Source: Paenibacillus_D tarimensis_A (GTDB lineage: Bacteria; Bacillota; Bacilli; Paenibacillales; Paenibacillaceae). Taken from it: a stretch of 64,000 bases of DNA. The stretch is from the NCBI GenBank assembly GCA_041281825.1, contig CP166298.1:124001-188000 (forward strand), given 5' to 3'. The notes beneath the pieces are model-generated. The model saw only the letters and a list, made by a program, of their open reading frames with translations. It searched no databases and had not been told where the DNA came from. Shown in pieces: positions 1-9,233 of the stretch (the stretch's first letter is position 1; every line of letters starts with the position of its first letter). Position numbers and translations under genes: made by a program.

Positions 1-813
1 CTTGACGGGTCTGCCCCCGACAGCCTTCGATGCCATGTAAGCGATCAGCTCCAGTTGAACCGCAACTTTCCCGCCGTAGCCTCCGCCGACCAAAGGGGTG
101 TTGACGGTAATCTTGCCTTCGGCGAAGCCGAAATAGGTCGCTAACAATTTTTTGATCATATAAGGCGCCTGGGAACTCGATGAAATGAGGACATGTCCGT
201 CGGGACGGATTTCGGCGGTGACGCACCTCGTTTCCATGGCCGCATGGTCGGACGGTGAAAAGGTGAAATGGCCTTCTACGGTCACTTCGCTTTCCGCCCA
301 TCCGTTATCCATATTCCCTTTGCGGATTTTAATGCGATTGGCAATATTGGTCCCGGGCTCCGGATAAACGTGCCGATTTTTTTTATAATCCCCCAATTGT
401 TCGTGTAGGAGAGGAGCACCCGATCGAATCGCCTCCGCAGGGGAATTAACAACCGGCAAAGGTTCGTAAGCTACGCGCACGAGGTCGGCCGCCCGTTTGG
501 CCAGTACGGGGGTATCGGCGACAATGACGGCAACCGGCTCGCCGTGATAACGCACTTTATCGTAAGCGATGGGCAGGCGGTCGTGAATTTCCTCACCTGT
601 AAGCGGAGTCGGCTGGCCGAACAGAATCGCCCGCACACCCGGAACCTTCCGCGCATCTGAAGTGTCAATGGACTTAATCTTGGCGTGAGCCTGGCTGCTG
701 ATCACCATGTTGGCGTGAAGCATTGCCGCGGAGGAGAAATCGTCCGTATACTTTGCCGCACCCGTTACCTTGTCAAGCGCCTCCTTGCGGATGACGCTAT
801 CTCCGATTGCCAT
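1..813 (-). CDS. Xanthine dehydrogenase family, molybdopterin-binding subunit (5' part)
   Basis: The frame is open from ATG at 813 to the window edge, giving 271 residues of a protein that is normally about 750 or more, so it is partial. It opens with MAIGDSVIRKEALDKVTGAA, the usual N-terminal hammerhead of xanthine dehydrogenase / CO dehydrogenase large subunits. The molybdopterin-domain motif VGGGYGGK lies near residue 250. The family hydroxylates purines or related heterocycles using the molybdenum cofactor, FAD and 2Fe-2S subunits. A GGAGAG ribosome site sits 7 bases upstream of the ATG. A purine substrate is plausible, because a PucR-type regulator and N-heterocycle catabolism genes occur 40 kb away, but the substrate cannot be told from this fragment. 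Divergent from the next gene. Confidence 0.85.
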   Translation of the reverse strand, partial: MAIGDSVIRKEALDKVTGAAKYTDDFSSAAMLHANMVISSQAHAKIKSIDTSDARKVPGVRAILFGQPTPLTGEEIHDRLPIAYDKVRYHGEPVAVIVADTPVLAKRAADLVRVAYEPLPVVNSPAEAIRSGAPLLHEQLGDYKKNRHVYPEPGTNIANRIKIRKGNMDNGWAESEVTVEGHFTFSPSDHAAMETRCVTAEIRPDGHVLISSSSQAPYMIKKLLATYFGFAEGKITVNTPLVGGGYGGKVAVQLELIAYMASKAVGGRPVK

Positions 814-978
814 CTGCAGACTCTCCTTTGCGTCAAAAAAATAGGCTGAAAGAAACGCATCTAATAGTGCAGTGTTATTCCGTGCAATGATATTCACGAA
901 AAAGTATCTCCTTCACAGAAACTTTTAAACCCATTACAGGGATGATGTGATGTTTAGCCGCAAGATCGTAAGGGGATA

Positions 979-1932
979 ATGGTGAAAATCGCAAGAAGAG
1001 GAAGGCAGGAGGCGGAAGCGTTGGAGAGCGGAGATATCATTTCGCTGGAACACTTGTATCTTATCGTCACGGCTACGATAGTAGGGACATTGGCGCGCGC
1101 GCTCACGATCAAGCAGGATTACCGGCAATACCCCAGCCATCCGAACGGATACCTGATTCATTTTGTTACGGGAGCGCTCGCGGCGGCTTTGGGCGCATTT
1201 ATTATCCCGACCTTAATGACGAAAAATTTCGTGGCCGTTACTTTTCTTAGCCTGGCCATTCAGCAGTTCCGGGAAGTCCGGAAAATAGAGAGGGATTCTT
1301 TGAACGAATTGGAAGGAACGGAATATACGCTAAGAGGAGATTCCTACATCGACGGCATTGCCAAAACCTTTGAAGCCCGTAATTACTTTGCTTTGCTGTC
1401 GGCATTCGCAACGGGAGTCGTTATGGAGCTGCTGAAACAGACGGTATGGCTTGAAGCCCCTATCGGGGCGATCGCAGGGTTCATCGTATTTTTGATCCTC
1501 CGGCGGTTTACGAAAGGGAAGCATATTAAGGATTTTGCAACCGTACGGGAAGGTAGAATCGAGGTCAGAGGCTCGGAGCTGTATGTCGACAACATGCTGG
1601 TTACCAATCTGGTAGGAGAGGAGCTGGCCAGGAAATGGTTCAGAGAAGAGGGACTTGCTGCGGTTATAACGGCGAAAAAACCGTTCTACCGGGTCACGCT
1701 GGAGCATTTCGGGCAACGGCAGGCGATGCTGTTCGAGGCTACCCGGTCCGTCGGAAAGCGGCGATACGCCTTTCAGGATCTGGCGGAAGGCAAAATTATT
1801 ATAGCGCTCGTTCCGATCGTGAACAACTTTGAGCTGCTCAGAGAGACGATCCTGAATACGCCTCTGCTGGAGAGTGTAAAGAAATCGCCGCAATTGATGA
1901 GCATGAACATGACGGATGGTGATAAAAAATGA
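979..1932 (+). CDS. YIEGIA family membrane protein
   Basis: A 317-residue protein with hydrophobic segments at about residues 24-40, 60-90, 135-150 and 155-172, then a hydrophilic C-terminal half. The signature appears as SYIDGIAKTFEARNYFALL near residue 115, matching the YIEGIA family of spore-forming Bacillota, whose biochemical role is not established. ATG at 979 has an AGGGG only 3 bases upstream. GTG at 982 would have better spacing, so the start may be 982. Its stop overlaps the next start by ATGA, and the two genes are probably translationally coupled. Confidence 0.75.
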   Translation: MVKIARRGRQEAEALESGDIISLEHLYLIVTATIVGTLARALTIKQDYRQYPSHPNGYLIHFVTGALAAALGAFIIPTLMTKNFVAVTFLSLAIQQFREVRKIERDSLNELEGTEYTLRGDSYIDGIAKTFEARNYFALLSAFATGVVMELLKQTVWLEAPIGAIAGFIVFLILRRFTKGKHIKDFATVREGRIEVRGSELYVDNMLVTNLVGEELARKWFREEGLAAVITAKKPFYRVTLEHFGQRQAMLFEATRSVGKRRYAFQDLAEGKIIIALVPIVNNFELLRETILNTPLLESVKKSPQLMSMNMTDGDKK

Positions 1933-2126
1933 GCCAAGGTGCGGACATCAAAGGGATATTGGCCTATGTTACAACGGATAAAAACCGGTATCTGGGGGGC
2001 AACCCTCTAGCGATACTGGCGAAGGACGAGGACGAACGATCCGACATTGCCGAGGCGCTGGCCAAAGCTTTTTTGGCTGAAATCTTGCAGTTAAAAACGG
2101 GAGACTATATGGTGATTAAAAAGTAA
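1929..2126 (+). CDS. Small partner protein of YIEGIA (capping complex subunit type)
   Basis: A 65-residue soluble protein with no signal or membrane segment. The sequence (GILAYVTTDKNRYLGGNPLA, then a helical DIAEALAKAFLAEILQL) resembles the short protein that follows YIEGIA genes and is named in some databases as a capping complex subunit for YIEGIA. The start overlaps the YIEGIA stop codon by 4 bases, as is usual for coupled pairs. The function is unknown, so the call rests on size, position and partial sequence recall. Confidence 0.6.
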   Translation: MSQGADIKGILAYVTTDKNRYLGGNPLAILAKDEDERSDIAEALAKAFLAEILQLKTGDYMVIKK

Positions 2127-2219
2127 CGTATAAAAAAATGAGACAGAGAGAAAATATGCGAGAATGGAAGGTAAAAAAAACCAATCCTGAAAATGGGTTA
2201 CTAGTCAGATTCGAAAGGA

Positions 2220-4346
2220 ATGAAACGATTGGACCAGTCACAGCAAAACGAATCGGCGAAGCAGCAGCAGCTGGAGGCGTTCAAGGCGACTAACGCGTCG
2301 GGGCCGCTGACGACCGACCAGGGCGTGCGGGTGACCAACACCGATGATTCGCTTAAGGCCGGCGCGCGCGGACCGACCCTTATGGAGGATTTCCATTTCC
2401 GGGAGAAGATGACCCACTTCGACCATGAGCGGATTCCGGAACGCGTCGTTCATGCCCGCGGATTCGGTGTCCACGGTTATTTTCAAGTCTACGAACCGTT
2501 CGCTGAATACACAAAAGCGAAATTCCTTCAGGATCCGTCCGTCAAGACACCGGTTTTCGTCCGTTTCTCAACTGTGGTAGGCTCCCGCGGATCGGCCGAT
2601 ACCGCCCGCGACGTGCGGGGGTTTGCGACCAAGTTTTATACGGAAGACGGCAATTACGACCTGGTCGCCAACAATATCCCGGTGTTCTTCATTCAGGATG
2701 CAATCAAATTTCCGGACGTCGTGCATGCCATTAAGCCGGAGCCGCATAATGAAATTCCCCAGGCATCGGCGGCGCACGATACATTCTGGGATTTCGTGTC
2801 CAGCAACACGGAAACCGCGCATATGATCATGTGGCTTCTCTCCGACAGGGCGATTCCGCGAAGCTTCCGCATGATGGAGGGCTTTGGGGTGAACACGTTC
2901 CGGCTCGTCAATGCGCAAGGCAAGGCCAGATTCGTCAAGTTTCATTGGAAGCCGTTGCTCGGCATTCATTCGCTTGTTTGGGACGAGTCGCAAAAGCTGG
3001 CTGGCAAGGATCCTGATTTCCACCGCCGCGACTTGTGGGATGCGATCGCGATGGGCGAGTACCCGGAGTACGAGCTCGGCGTGCAGCTGCTGGAGGAGGA
3101 AGAAGAGTTCAAGTTCGACTTCGATATTCTGGATCCAACGAAGATTTGGCCGGAGGAGACTGTTCCGGTGAAGAAAATCGGCAAGATGACCTTAAACCGC
3201 AACGTGGATAACTTCTTCGCCGAGACGGAGCAGGTCGCCTTCCATCCGGGCCATGTCGTGCCGGGCATTGACTTCAGCAACGACCCGCTGCTGCAGGGAC
3301 GGTTGTTTTCTTATTTGGATACGCAGCTCATTCGCTTGGGAGGGCCGAACTTCCATGAGATTCCGATTAATAAACCGGTCGCTCCCGTACATAACAACCA
3401 GCGAGACGGTTATCACCGGATGACGATCGACCGCGACAGGACAAGCTATTCGCCGAATATGCTGCAGGGTAATGCGCCGCAGCCGTCTCCCGACGGATAC
3501 GCCCATTACGCGGAGAAGGTGGAGGGGCGCAAGGTCCGGGAGCGGAGCGAAAGCTTCAAAGACCATTACAGCCAGGCGAAGCTGTTCTGGAACAGCATGT
3601 CCGATATCGAGAAACAGCACATTGTCGAAGCTTTCCATTTTGAAGTGGGCAATGTTAGGGATAAGCAAGTACGGCAGCGGGTGGTGGACATGTTCGCCAA
3701 TGTGGACGGTCAGCTGGCGGTTCAAATCGCCCAGGGTATCGGCGCGACGCCGCCTGCTTCTCCGGGCGGGAGCGGGGTGACCGCTTCTTCGCCGGCGCTT
3801 AGTCTCATGAACTCCGTCAAGAACGCAAGGACGCGCAAGGTCGCGATTCTGGCGGATAACGGATTTAATCATGCCGAGGTCATGCAGGTGATGGCGGCAT
3901 TGCAGAATGCCGGGCTCCGGGCGGAAATCGTCAGCAAAAATCTGGGAATGATCACAAGCGCGGACAACCAGCAGCTGGAAGTGGCCAAGAGCTTCCTCAC
4001 CGCCGGCTCCATCCATTACGATGCCGTCTATATCGCCGGAGGGCAACAGGGTGCGGATAGTATGAAGACGCAGGGCGACGCGATTCACTTTGTGAACGAG
4101 GCGTTCAAGCATGCCAAGACGATCGGCGCGGCGAATGAGGGATACACTCTGTTGAACGCTTCGCAGATTCAGGGCGTGGCCATGGCCGGGCCGGATACGA
4201 AGGCGCAATTGGTGAATGAGCTCGGGGTACTCACGATCCGAAACGTACAGGACCTCGCAGACTTCAGCGCGCAATTCATCCAGGCGATCGGCCAGCACCG
4301 CCATTGGAATCGGGAGATGAAGAAGAAAGGGCAGGTGCCGGGTTGA
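2220..4346 (+). CDS. katE: Large-subunit catalase, HPII type
   Basis: This cytoplasmic haem catalase splits hydrogen peroxide into water and oxygen. At about 708 residues it is a large-subunit clade enzyme. The catalytic histidine is in ERVVHARGFGVHG (near residue 78), the distal Asn in VANNIPVFFIQDAIKFPD (about 151), and the haem-ligand tyrosine in FSYLDTQLIRLGG (about 368). A C-terminal DJ-1/PfpI-like domain (about 540-695; KVAILADNGF, IAGGQQGAD) is characteristic of HPII and absent from small catalases. ATG at 2220 has an AAAGGA almost touching it. TTG at 2229, with 9-base spacing, may be the true start. It is a single-gene unit ending in a clear terminator. Confidence 0.95.
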   Translation: MKRLDQSQQNESAKQQQLEAFKATNASGPLTTDQGVRVTNTDDSLKAGARGPTLMEDFHFREKMTHFDHERIPERVVHARGFGVHGYFQVYEPFAEYTKAKFLQDPSVKTPVFVRFSTVVGSRGSADTARDVRGFATKFYTEDGNYDLVANNIPVFFIQDAIKFPDVVHAIKPEPHNEIPQASAAHDTFWDFVSSNTETAHMIMWLLSDRAIPRSFRMMEGFGVNTFRLVNAQGKARFVKFHWKPLLGIHSLVWDESQKLAGKDPDFHRRDLWDAIAMGEYPEYELGVQLLEEEEEFKFDFDILDPTKIWPEETVPVKKIGKMTLNRNVDNFFAETEQVAFHPGHVVPGIDFSNDPLLQGRLFSYLDTQLIRLGGPNFHEIPINKPVAPVHNNQRDGYHRMTIDRDRTSYSPNMLQGNAPQPSPDGYAHYAEKVEGRKVRERSESFKDHYSQAKLFWNSMSDIEKQHIVEAFHFEVGNVRDKQVRQRVVDMFANVDGQLAVQIAQGIGATPPASPGGSGVTASSPALSLMNSVKNARTRKVAILADNGFNHAEVMQVMAALQNAGLRAEIVSKNLGMITSADNQQLEVAKSFLTAGSIHYDAVYIAGGQQGADSMKTQGDAIHFVNEAFKHAKTIGAANEGYTLLNASQIQGVAMAGPDTKAQLVNELGVLTIRNVQDLADFSAQFIQAIGQHRHWNREMKKKGQVPG

Positions 4347-4422
4347 GATGACACAAGGGCCGTTGAAATGACTTTGTGAGTCGATTCCGCGACTGGGAAA
4401 TAAAAGTGGTAAAGACATTTTA

Positions 4423-4465
4423 GGGTAAGGTCATCTGCCGGGCGGGTGACCTTACCCTTTTTTTG
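4423..4465 (+). terminator. Intrinsic terminator after katE
   Basis: An 11-bp perfect stem (GGGTAAGGTCA at 4423-4433 with TGACCTTACCC at 4447-4457) is followed by a run of about 8 T. It lies 77 bases after the catalase stop. Confidence 0.9.
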
Positions 4466-4485
4466 TTTAATTCTAATTTATAAGT

Positions 4486-4556
4486 TTCACACTTATATTT
4501 CCTTAGAATTCTCCGCGAAACGAAGCTTGGCCGCCAAAGGACGGCGAAGCGTTTTC
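4486..4556. repeat. Dispersed repeat family B, copy 1
   Basis: It holds ATAAGTTTCAC with CTTATA, then CGCGAAACGAAGC, then the hairpin GCCGCCAAAGGACGGC. The same blocks in the same order recur at 15682-15812 and 17838-17960. It is non-coding and lies between a terminator and the RND operon. Confidence 0.7.
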
Positions 4557-4675
4557 AAACTATCAGTATTATAGAGAATATTTCGTTAAAGCATAGGTAT
4601 AACCGATTCTTTTCGCCTATTATCAAAGGGCCGCTGGAGACAATTGCTCCGCGATTTTCCGGGCGAACATATGTC

Positions 4676-4722
4676 AACTGGACTAAAGTCCAGCATCGCA
4701 ACCATCCCGGGATGGTTTTTAT
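4676..4722 (+). terminator. Two hairpins ending in a T-run upstream of the RND operon
   Basis: CTGGACTAAAGTCCAG (4678-4693) is a short perfect hairpin. ACCATCCCGGGATGGT (4701-4716) is a second one followed by TTTTTATTT. No gene precedes them on this strand after the katE terminator, so they may close a small RNA or form an attenuator in the leader of the efflux operon. Rest of the 4347-4830 gap: the katE terminator and a family B repeat. Confidence 0.6.
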
Positions 4723-4829
4723 TTCCTAGACTTTCTGGTATAAAAGATAATGGTATAGGGTCAAAAGCGTGAGAATCTGCATCAAAGAGGGACATATAGA
4801 ATGAAATAGGATGGATGGGAGTTGTAGAA

Positions 4830-5864
4830 GTGAAACGTTTAGTAGCGGCATTATTGTTGGCCAGTCTGGTATCTATCACAGCGTGCACGAGCATGGACCC
4901 GTTATCCGGCGCCGAGGAGCCGGAACCCGTCAAGAAGGTGAAAGTCTATGAAGTGACATCGATGTCAATGGGTGTGCCGGTGAAAGTGGACGCTGGCGTC
5001 GTTGCTTCATCCCGGATCGAAATTGCGTCCGAGACAAGCGGCAAGATGATCCGCAAACTGGTGGAGACAGGCGATGCGGTTGAGAAGGGGCAGCTGCTGT
5101 TCGAGCTTGACCAGACTGAGTTTAAAGCCGCTTTGGAGCGGGCGAAGCTGGCGAAGGAACGGGTATTGCTGGAGCTGGAAAATTCAAAAATCGAGCTTAG
5201 AGAAAATAACAACACGAGAATCGACTTGCTCAAGATCAACCTGAAAGAGGCGGAATTGTCAATTGCGGAAGCGTCCCGGAATTTGCAAAGGACCCGAATT
5301 ACGAGTCCGGTTTCGGGCATTGTCACAGATTTATCCGGACTATCGGAAGGCCAGCAGGTCAGTCCGGGCGGGCGACTCGTCCTGATCGAACGGCTGGACC
5401 CGCTGCATATAACGGCTGCGATCACCGAAAAGGATATGCTGGAAATTCGGGAGAAGGAGCAAATGCCGGTCTATTTCCCGGTGCTGGACCGAACGTTAAA
5501 CGCCGATATCCTGTACATATCTCCTTCAGCAGGGAGTAGTCCGCAGAGCGGGTTTACACTGCAGGCGAAGATTGCAAATAGGGACGGGGAGCTCCGCCCG
5601 GGCATGAGTGCGCAAGTGATTCTTGACGACAGCATGGCGCAGAAGACGATTGCGGTTCCTGTCGCCGCGGTTCTTAAGGAAGACGGAAAGTCCTATGTAT
5701 ATACACTGTCCGGCCAATCGACGGTGAACAAGAAGCATGTGGAGGTCGGCCGTAAAAATATAGACCATGCGGAAATTGTCTCGGGCTTGGCCGAAGGTGA
5801 TACGATTGTCATTGTAGGCCAGAGCCTTCTGTCGGACGGCGATGCCGTGCAAGTGGTCGACTAA
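4830..5864 (+). CDS. RND efflux adaptor lipoprotein (HlyD/AcrA family)
   Basis: The adaptor subunit of a resistance-nodulation-division efflux system, here anchored to the outer face of the membrane. The N-terminus KRLVAALLLASLVSITAC ends in a lipobox, then a lipoyl-type domain (about 60-90, ASETSGKM...VETGDAVEKGQLLFELD), a coiled-coil segment (about 90-145) and a beta-barrel domain with LRPGMSAQVIL. GTG at 4830 puts the signal sequence at the very N-terminus, with GGGAG 9 bases upstream. ATG at 4815 would add five residues and has no ribosome site. It is followed 15 bases later by the transporter gene. Confidence 0.85.
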   Translation: MKRLVAALLLASLVSITACTSMDPLSGAEEPEPVKKVKVYEVTSMSMGVPVKVDAGVVASSRIEIASETSGKMIRKLVETGDAVEKGQLLFELDQTEFKAALERAKLAKERVLLELENSKIELRENNNTRIDLLKINLKEAELSIAEASRNLQRTRITSPVSGIVTDLSGLSEGQQVSPGGRLVLIERLDPLHITAAITEKDMLEIREKEQMPVYFPVLDRTLNADILYISPSAGSSPQSGFTLQAKIANRDGELRPGMSAQVILDDSMAQKTIAVPVAAVLKEDGKSYVYTLSGQSTVNKKHVEVGRKNIDHAEIVSGLAEGDTIVIVGQSLLSDGDAVQVVD

Positions 5865-5879
5865 GGGGGCGGAACAATC

Positions 5880-8800
5880 ATGACAAAAAAGATCCTGCAG
5901 CGTCCGCTTGCGATCTTTTTATTGTCGGCAATGGTACTTATTTCCGGCATATTCTCTGCGTTGATCCTGCCGATCAAGCTGCAGCCGAACGTAGATGCCC
6001 CATTTCTGATGATCTCGGCTTATATCAATAAAGATACCGATCTGGATACGATGGAGAAGGAGATCGCCATCCCGCTGGAGACGCTCGCAATGAGCAAAGA
6101 TATCGTTAAGGATGTCCAGTCCGCGACAACGACGAAAAACGTTTCGATGGAAGTCATCCTGAAGGACACAGCCAAACCGGACGAAATCAATAAGCTGAAG
6201 GAAGAGCTAAACCAGAAGCTTAACACGGTGCCGCTGGATTTGGAACACCGGGATGTCCGGCAATATTCATCAAGCGACAATGTCATCATGGTGATTGCGG
6301 TAACCTCGGACGATCCGGATCAGGAAGGTGTGCGCGAGGAACTGAAGGACAGGCTCGTTCCGGCGCTGAGAGAAGTTCCGGGAGTAAGTAAAATCGAGCA
6401 TTCGCTGGACAATTATAAGGAAAGCTATCAATTCGAGCTGATGCCGTCTCAAATCCATAGCCTGCAGCATGCTTCGCAGTTAATTGAAGAGCTGCAGCAA
6501 AGTTTTGCATCCCCGTTAATGGGAACGCTGGAGTACGGCGGCGACCAATATCGGGTACGTAGCGAAGCGGAGATTAAGAGCATGGACGAATTGCAGCATT
6601 ACCGCTTCAGTTCCGGGGAACGGCTTATCGATATGGCGAATGTCCGGACGGATAAGGCTGCGGATCATGCCTATACGATGATGAGCGGCAAGCCTTATTA
6701 TGAGATCGATATTTTTGCAGCGGCAAGCGCAAGCGAGGTGAAAATATCCGAGCAGATTCAGGCTTTACTGAGCCGGCACAATGCCGATCAGGACACCCAG
6801 TGGGACTATCTGTACGCCTGGGATGCTTCAACCTTCATCGGTCTCGCCGTACGCGAGCTTGTCATGAATATTCTCATCGGCGCCGCGATTGCCGCCGTCA
6901 TTCTTTATCTGGTGTTCCGCAGCATTCGCACGACGCTGATCATCGGCCTTAGCATGCCGATCTGCATCTGTGCGACACTAGTGTCAATGGCCTTGTTCGG
7001 ATACAGTATCAACATCATTACCCTTATGGGAATCGGGCTTGGCACGGGGATGATCGTGGATGCCTGTATTGTGGTTATCGAGAATATATTCCGGAAAATC
7101 CAGGAGGGAGCCAGCCGGCTGGAGGCGGTTGTGAGCGGTACGAAGGAGGTGTTCACACCCGTCTTGTCCTCGGTATTGACGACGGTTGCCGTCTTTCTCC
7201 CGATTTCATTCATGGATGGGATGATCGGTGTCTTCATGAAGCAGTTAGGCTTAACCGTAACCGTATCGCTGCTCTCTTCTCTAATTGTGGCGCTCACCGT
7301 TATTCCGATCTTATCGAACAAGCTGATCAAGCCGCCCAAACAGAAGAGAGAAAGCGCGGGCCGGGTCATGGCCGCGTACGAGAAGCTGCTTGTTTATGTG
7401 TTAAAAAGAAAATGGCGCACGTTGACCGTATTTGTGCTGGTACTGGTAGTATCCTTGTACGCACTGATCGCTTTCGTTCCCAAAAACTATATCCCGAATG
7501 TCAGCGACAGGAGTTTATTTATTAATGTTGAGGTTGACGAGAAGATCGATTATGACACCCATCTTGCCATGATGAATCGGGCTGCGACACAAATGCTGTC
7601 CGTTGACGGCGTCAGAGAGGTGCTGTACTGGGGCAATGACCGGAATACCGCCAAGGGTACGTTTATTGTTCTGTTCGAAGACCGGAAGGACATGGAGCAA
7701 AGCGACGAAGAGATGGAAGAGGACATCAAGCAGACGCTTGATGAGACGATTCCATATTCGTTCCTGAGTATGGGAGAGGGGCAGGGCGATATGTCCGGCC
7801 GGATGTCCATCTCCATGTCGGCTTCTTCGATGGAAGAGCTCGTGCGGGGCGTTCCGGCCATCAAAGAAGAAATTGGAATGATTCCGGGTGTCACCGGGAC
7901 GGAAGCGGCTTTGACGGAAGACAGCAAGGAATGGGTGATCGAGTTTTCGCGGGAGCAGCTGGCCCATCATTCGATATCCCGCCGGGAAGTCGAGCAATAT
8001 TTGGGGCTCGTTCTGAACGGCGTCAAGGACATCGATATCCGGATCGATGGAGAGAACACAACGGCTTCAATTGAATTTCCGGCTGTATACCGGCAAAGCT
8101 CGGACGCGTTATACCGGCTGCCGATCCGGAGCAGCCTGAATTTGACGATGGAGGATGTTTCGGAGCTGAGGCAGGTTGATTCCGAATCGAGCCGCTTGCG
8201 TAAGAACGGCAATTATGAGATGAATATGACAATCCACTTTGATGCCGCACAGAAGGAACACGTTGTCAGTCAAGTCACGCGGCTTGTGAACAATTACCAG
8301 AGCGAGATCAGGCTGTCTTTATCCGGAACCCAGCAGCAGCAAGCGGAAGGATTTGAAAAGCTTCTTATTGCCGTGGCCGTTTCGTTCGCAGCAGTATTCA
8401 TGATTTTGACGATTCAATTCAACCGGTTCCGGCTGCCGTTCCTGATCATGTTCTCTCTTCCTTTTGCGATGATCGGCGTCTCGCTCGGCTTCCTGTTAAC
8501 CGGACGAGATTTTGATATTATGGCCATGATCGGGATCGTTATGCTGGTCGGTATCGTTGTCAATAACGCAATCGTACTGATCGATTTCATTAACAAGCAC
8601 CGGGAAGAGTATCCGGATCTGCTGTCCGCTGTTGTGGAAGGCGCCAAATTACGGGTTCGCCCGATCTTTACGACCACGGCGACAACCGTAGGCGGATTGT
8701 TTCCGATGTTCCTCGGAGGGAGTGAAGCTTCCTCCTTCCAGAATCCGATCGCAACGGCCGTCATATTCGGTTTGATATTCTCAACGTTTGTCAGCCTGAT

Positions 8801-8903
8801 CCTGCTGCCCGTGCTCTATTACTTATTCGAAGGCCGAAGAGACAAGAAAATGAACAAAACGTCAAAGAAGCCGGCGAGTCCGTCCGCAGTGACAGAGGTA
8901 TAG
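5880..8903 (+). CDS. RND family efflux transporter (AcrB-like)
   Basis: At 1007 residues it has the usual length and duplicated plan of RND pumps: TM1 at 10-30, a large extracytoplasmic loop, TM2-6 around 330-470, TM7 near 510-530, a second loop, and TM8-12 near 825-985. The proton-relay region of TM4 reads GMIVDACIVVIEN, so the Asp-Asp pair of AcrB is Asp-Ala here. The TM10 region reads GIVVNNAIVLIDF, with Asn in place of the AcrB lysine. These changes may be normal for Gram-positive RND proteins, and coupling could differ from AcrB. The substrate cannot be predicted. The operon has only adaptor and pump, with no outer-membrane factor, as expected in a monoderm. Confidence 0.9.
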   Translation: MTKKILQRPLAIFLLSAMVLISGIFSALILPIKLQPNVDAPFLMISAYINKDTDLDTMEKEIAIPLETLAMSKDIVKDVQSATTTKNVSMEVILKDTAKPDEINKLKEELNQKLNTVPLDLEHRDVRQYSSSDNVIMVIAVTSDDPDQEGVREELKDRLVPALREVPGVSKIEHSLDNYKESYQFELMPSQIHSLQHASQLIEELQQSFASPLMGTLEYGGDQYRVRSEAEIKSMDELQHYRFSSGERLIDMANVRTDKAADHAYTMMSGKPYYEIDIFAAASASEVKISEQIQALLSRHNADQDTQWDYLYAWDASTFIGLAVRELVMNILIGAAIAAVILYLVFRSIRTTLIIGLSMPICICATLVSMALFGYSINIITLMGIGLGTGMIVDACIVVIENIFRKIQEGASRLEAVVSGTKEVFTPVLSSVLTTVAVFLPISFMDGMIGVFMKQLGLTVTVSLLSSLIVALTVIPILSNKLIKPPKQKRESAGRVMAAYEKLLVYVLKRKWRTLTVFVLVLVVSLYALIAFVPKNYIPNVSDRSLFINVEVDEKIDYDTHLAMMNRAATQMLSVDGVREVLYWGNDRNTAKGTFIVLFEDRKDMEQSDEEMEEDIKQTLDETIPYSFLSMGEGQGDMSGRMSISMSASSMEELVRGVPAIKEEIGMIPGVTGTEAALTEDSKEWVIEFSREQLAHHSISRREVEQYLGLVLNGVKDIDIRIDGENTTASIEFPAVYRQSSDALYRLPIRSSLNLTMEDVSELRQVDSESSRLRKNGNYEMNMTIHFDAAQKEHVVSQVTRLVNNYQSEIRLSLSGTQQQQAEGFEKLLIAVAVSFAAVFMILTIQFNRFRLPFLIMFSLPFAMIGVSLGFLLTGRDFDIMAMIGIVMLVGIVVNNAIVLIDFINKHREEYPDLLSAVVEGAKLRVRPIFTTTATTVGGLFPMFLGGSEASSFQNPIATAVIFGLIFSTFVSLILLPVLYYLFEGRRDKKMNKTSKKPASPSAVTEV

Positions 8904-8929
8904 TGGATAAGGTCAAGAAGTAAATGATA

Positions 8930-8971
8930 AAGGCAATGTCTGCGGAGATGTTCCCGGCGTTGCCTTTTTTC
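8930..8971 (+). terminator. Intrinsic terminator after the RND operon
   Basis: GGCAATG (8932-8938) pairs with CGTTGCC (8958-8964) with one G-U pair, and six T follow. It lies 28 bases after the transporter stop. Confidence 0.8.
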
Positions 8972-9020
8972 TGCGACAACATAATCAGCATACATTTTTG
9001 TATTTGGTGTGTTTCGTGTA

Positions 9021-9170
9021 AATAGCGCCCTGTGGGTCACTATTTGCTGCTGATCAGCGGATGTGGCAGGAATAGCGCCCTTAGGGTCATTATTTGCTGC
9101 TGAACAGCGAGTTTGGCGGGAATAGCGCCCTCAAGGTCGCTATTTGCTGCTGATCCAGCGGAAACAAACG
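9021..9170. repeat. Three tandem 50-bp repeats (family C)
   Basis: AATAGCGCCC begins at 9021, 9071 and 9121, giving three units of exactly 50 bases. Each unit has AATAGCG-CCC, a short variable centre, GGTC-TATTTGCTGCTGA and CAGCG. The first 24 bases of each unit form an imperfect palindrome. The array lies between the RND terminator and the ECF sigma gene, and nothing else is visible in this 330-base gap. Confidence 0.9.
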
Positions 9171-9233
9171 GTATTTGCGCACCTGGATCCGGAATATTTG
9201 TTAATCTTGCTGTCGTAGTTTTTTTCTTGAAAT

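Noticed and set aside
2154..2290. A short frame starting at 2155 and running into katE in another frame
   Set aside because: No ribosome site, and it overlaps the catalase coding region with an alanine-rich artefact product.
3192..4418. A 408-codon open frame antisense to the catalase gene
   Set aside because: It mirrors the codon structure of katE, has an arginine- and histidine-rich product without a recognisable fold, and no ribosome site. It is a shadow of a GC-biased gene.
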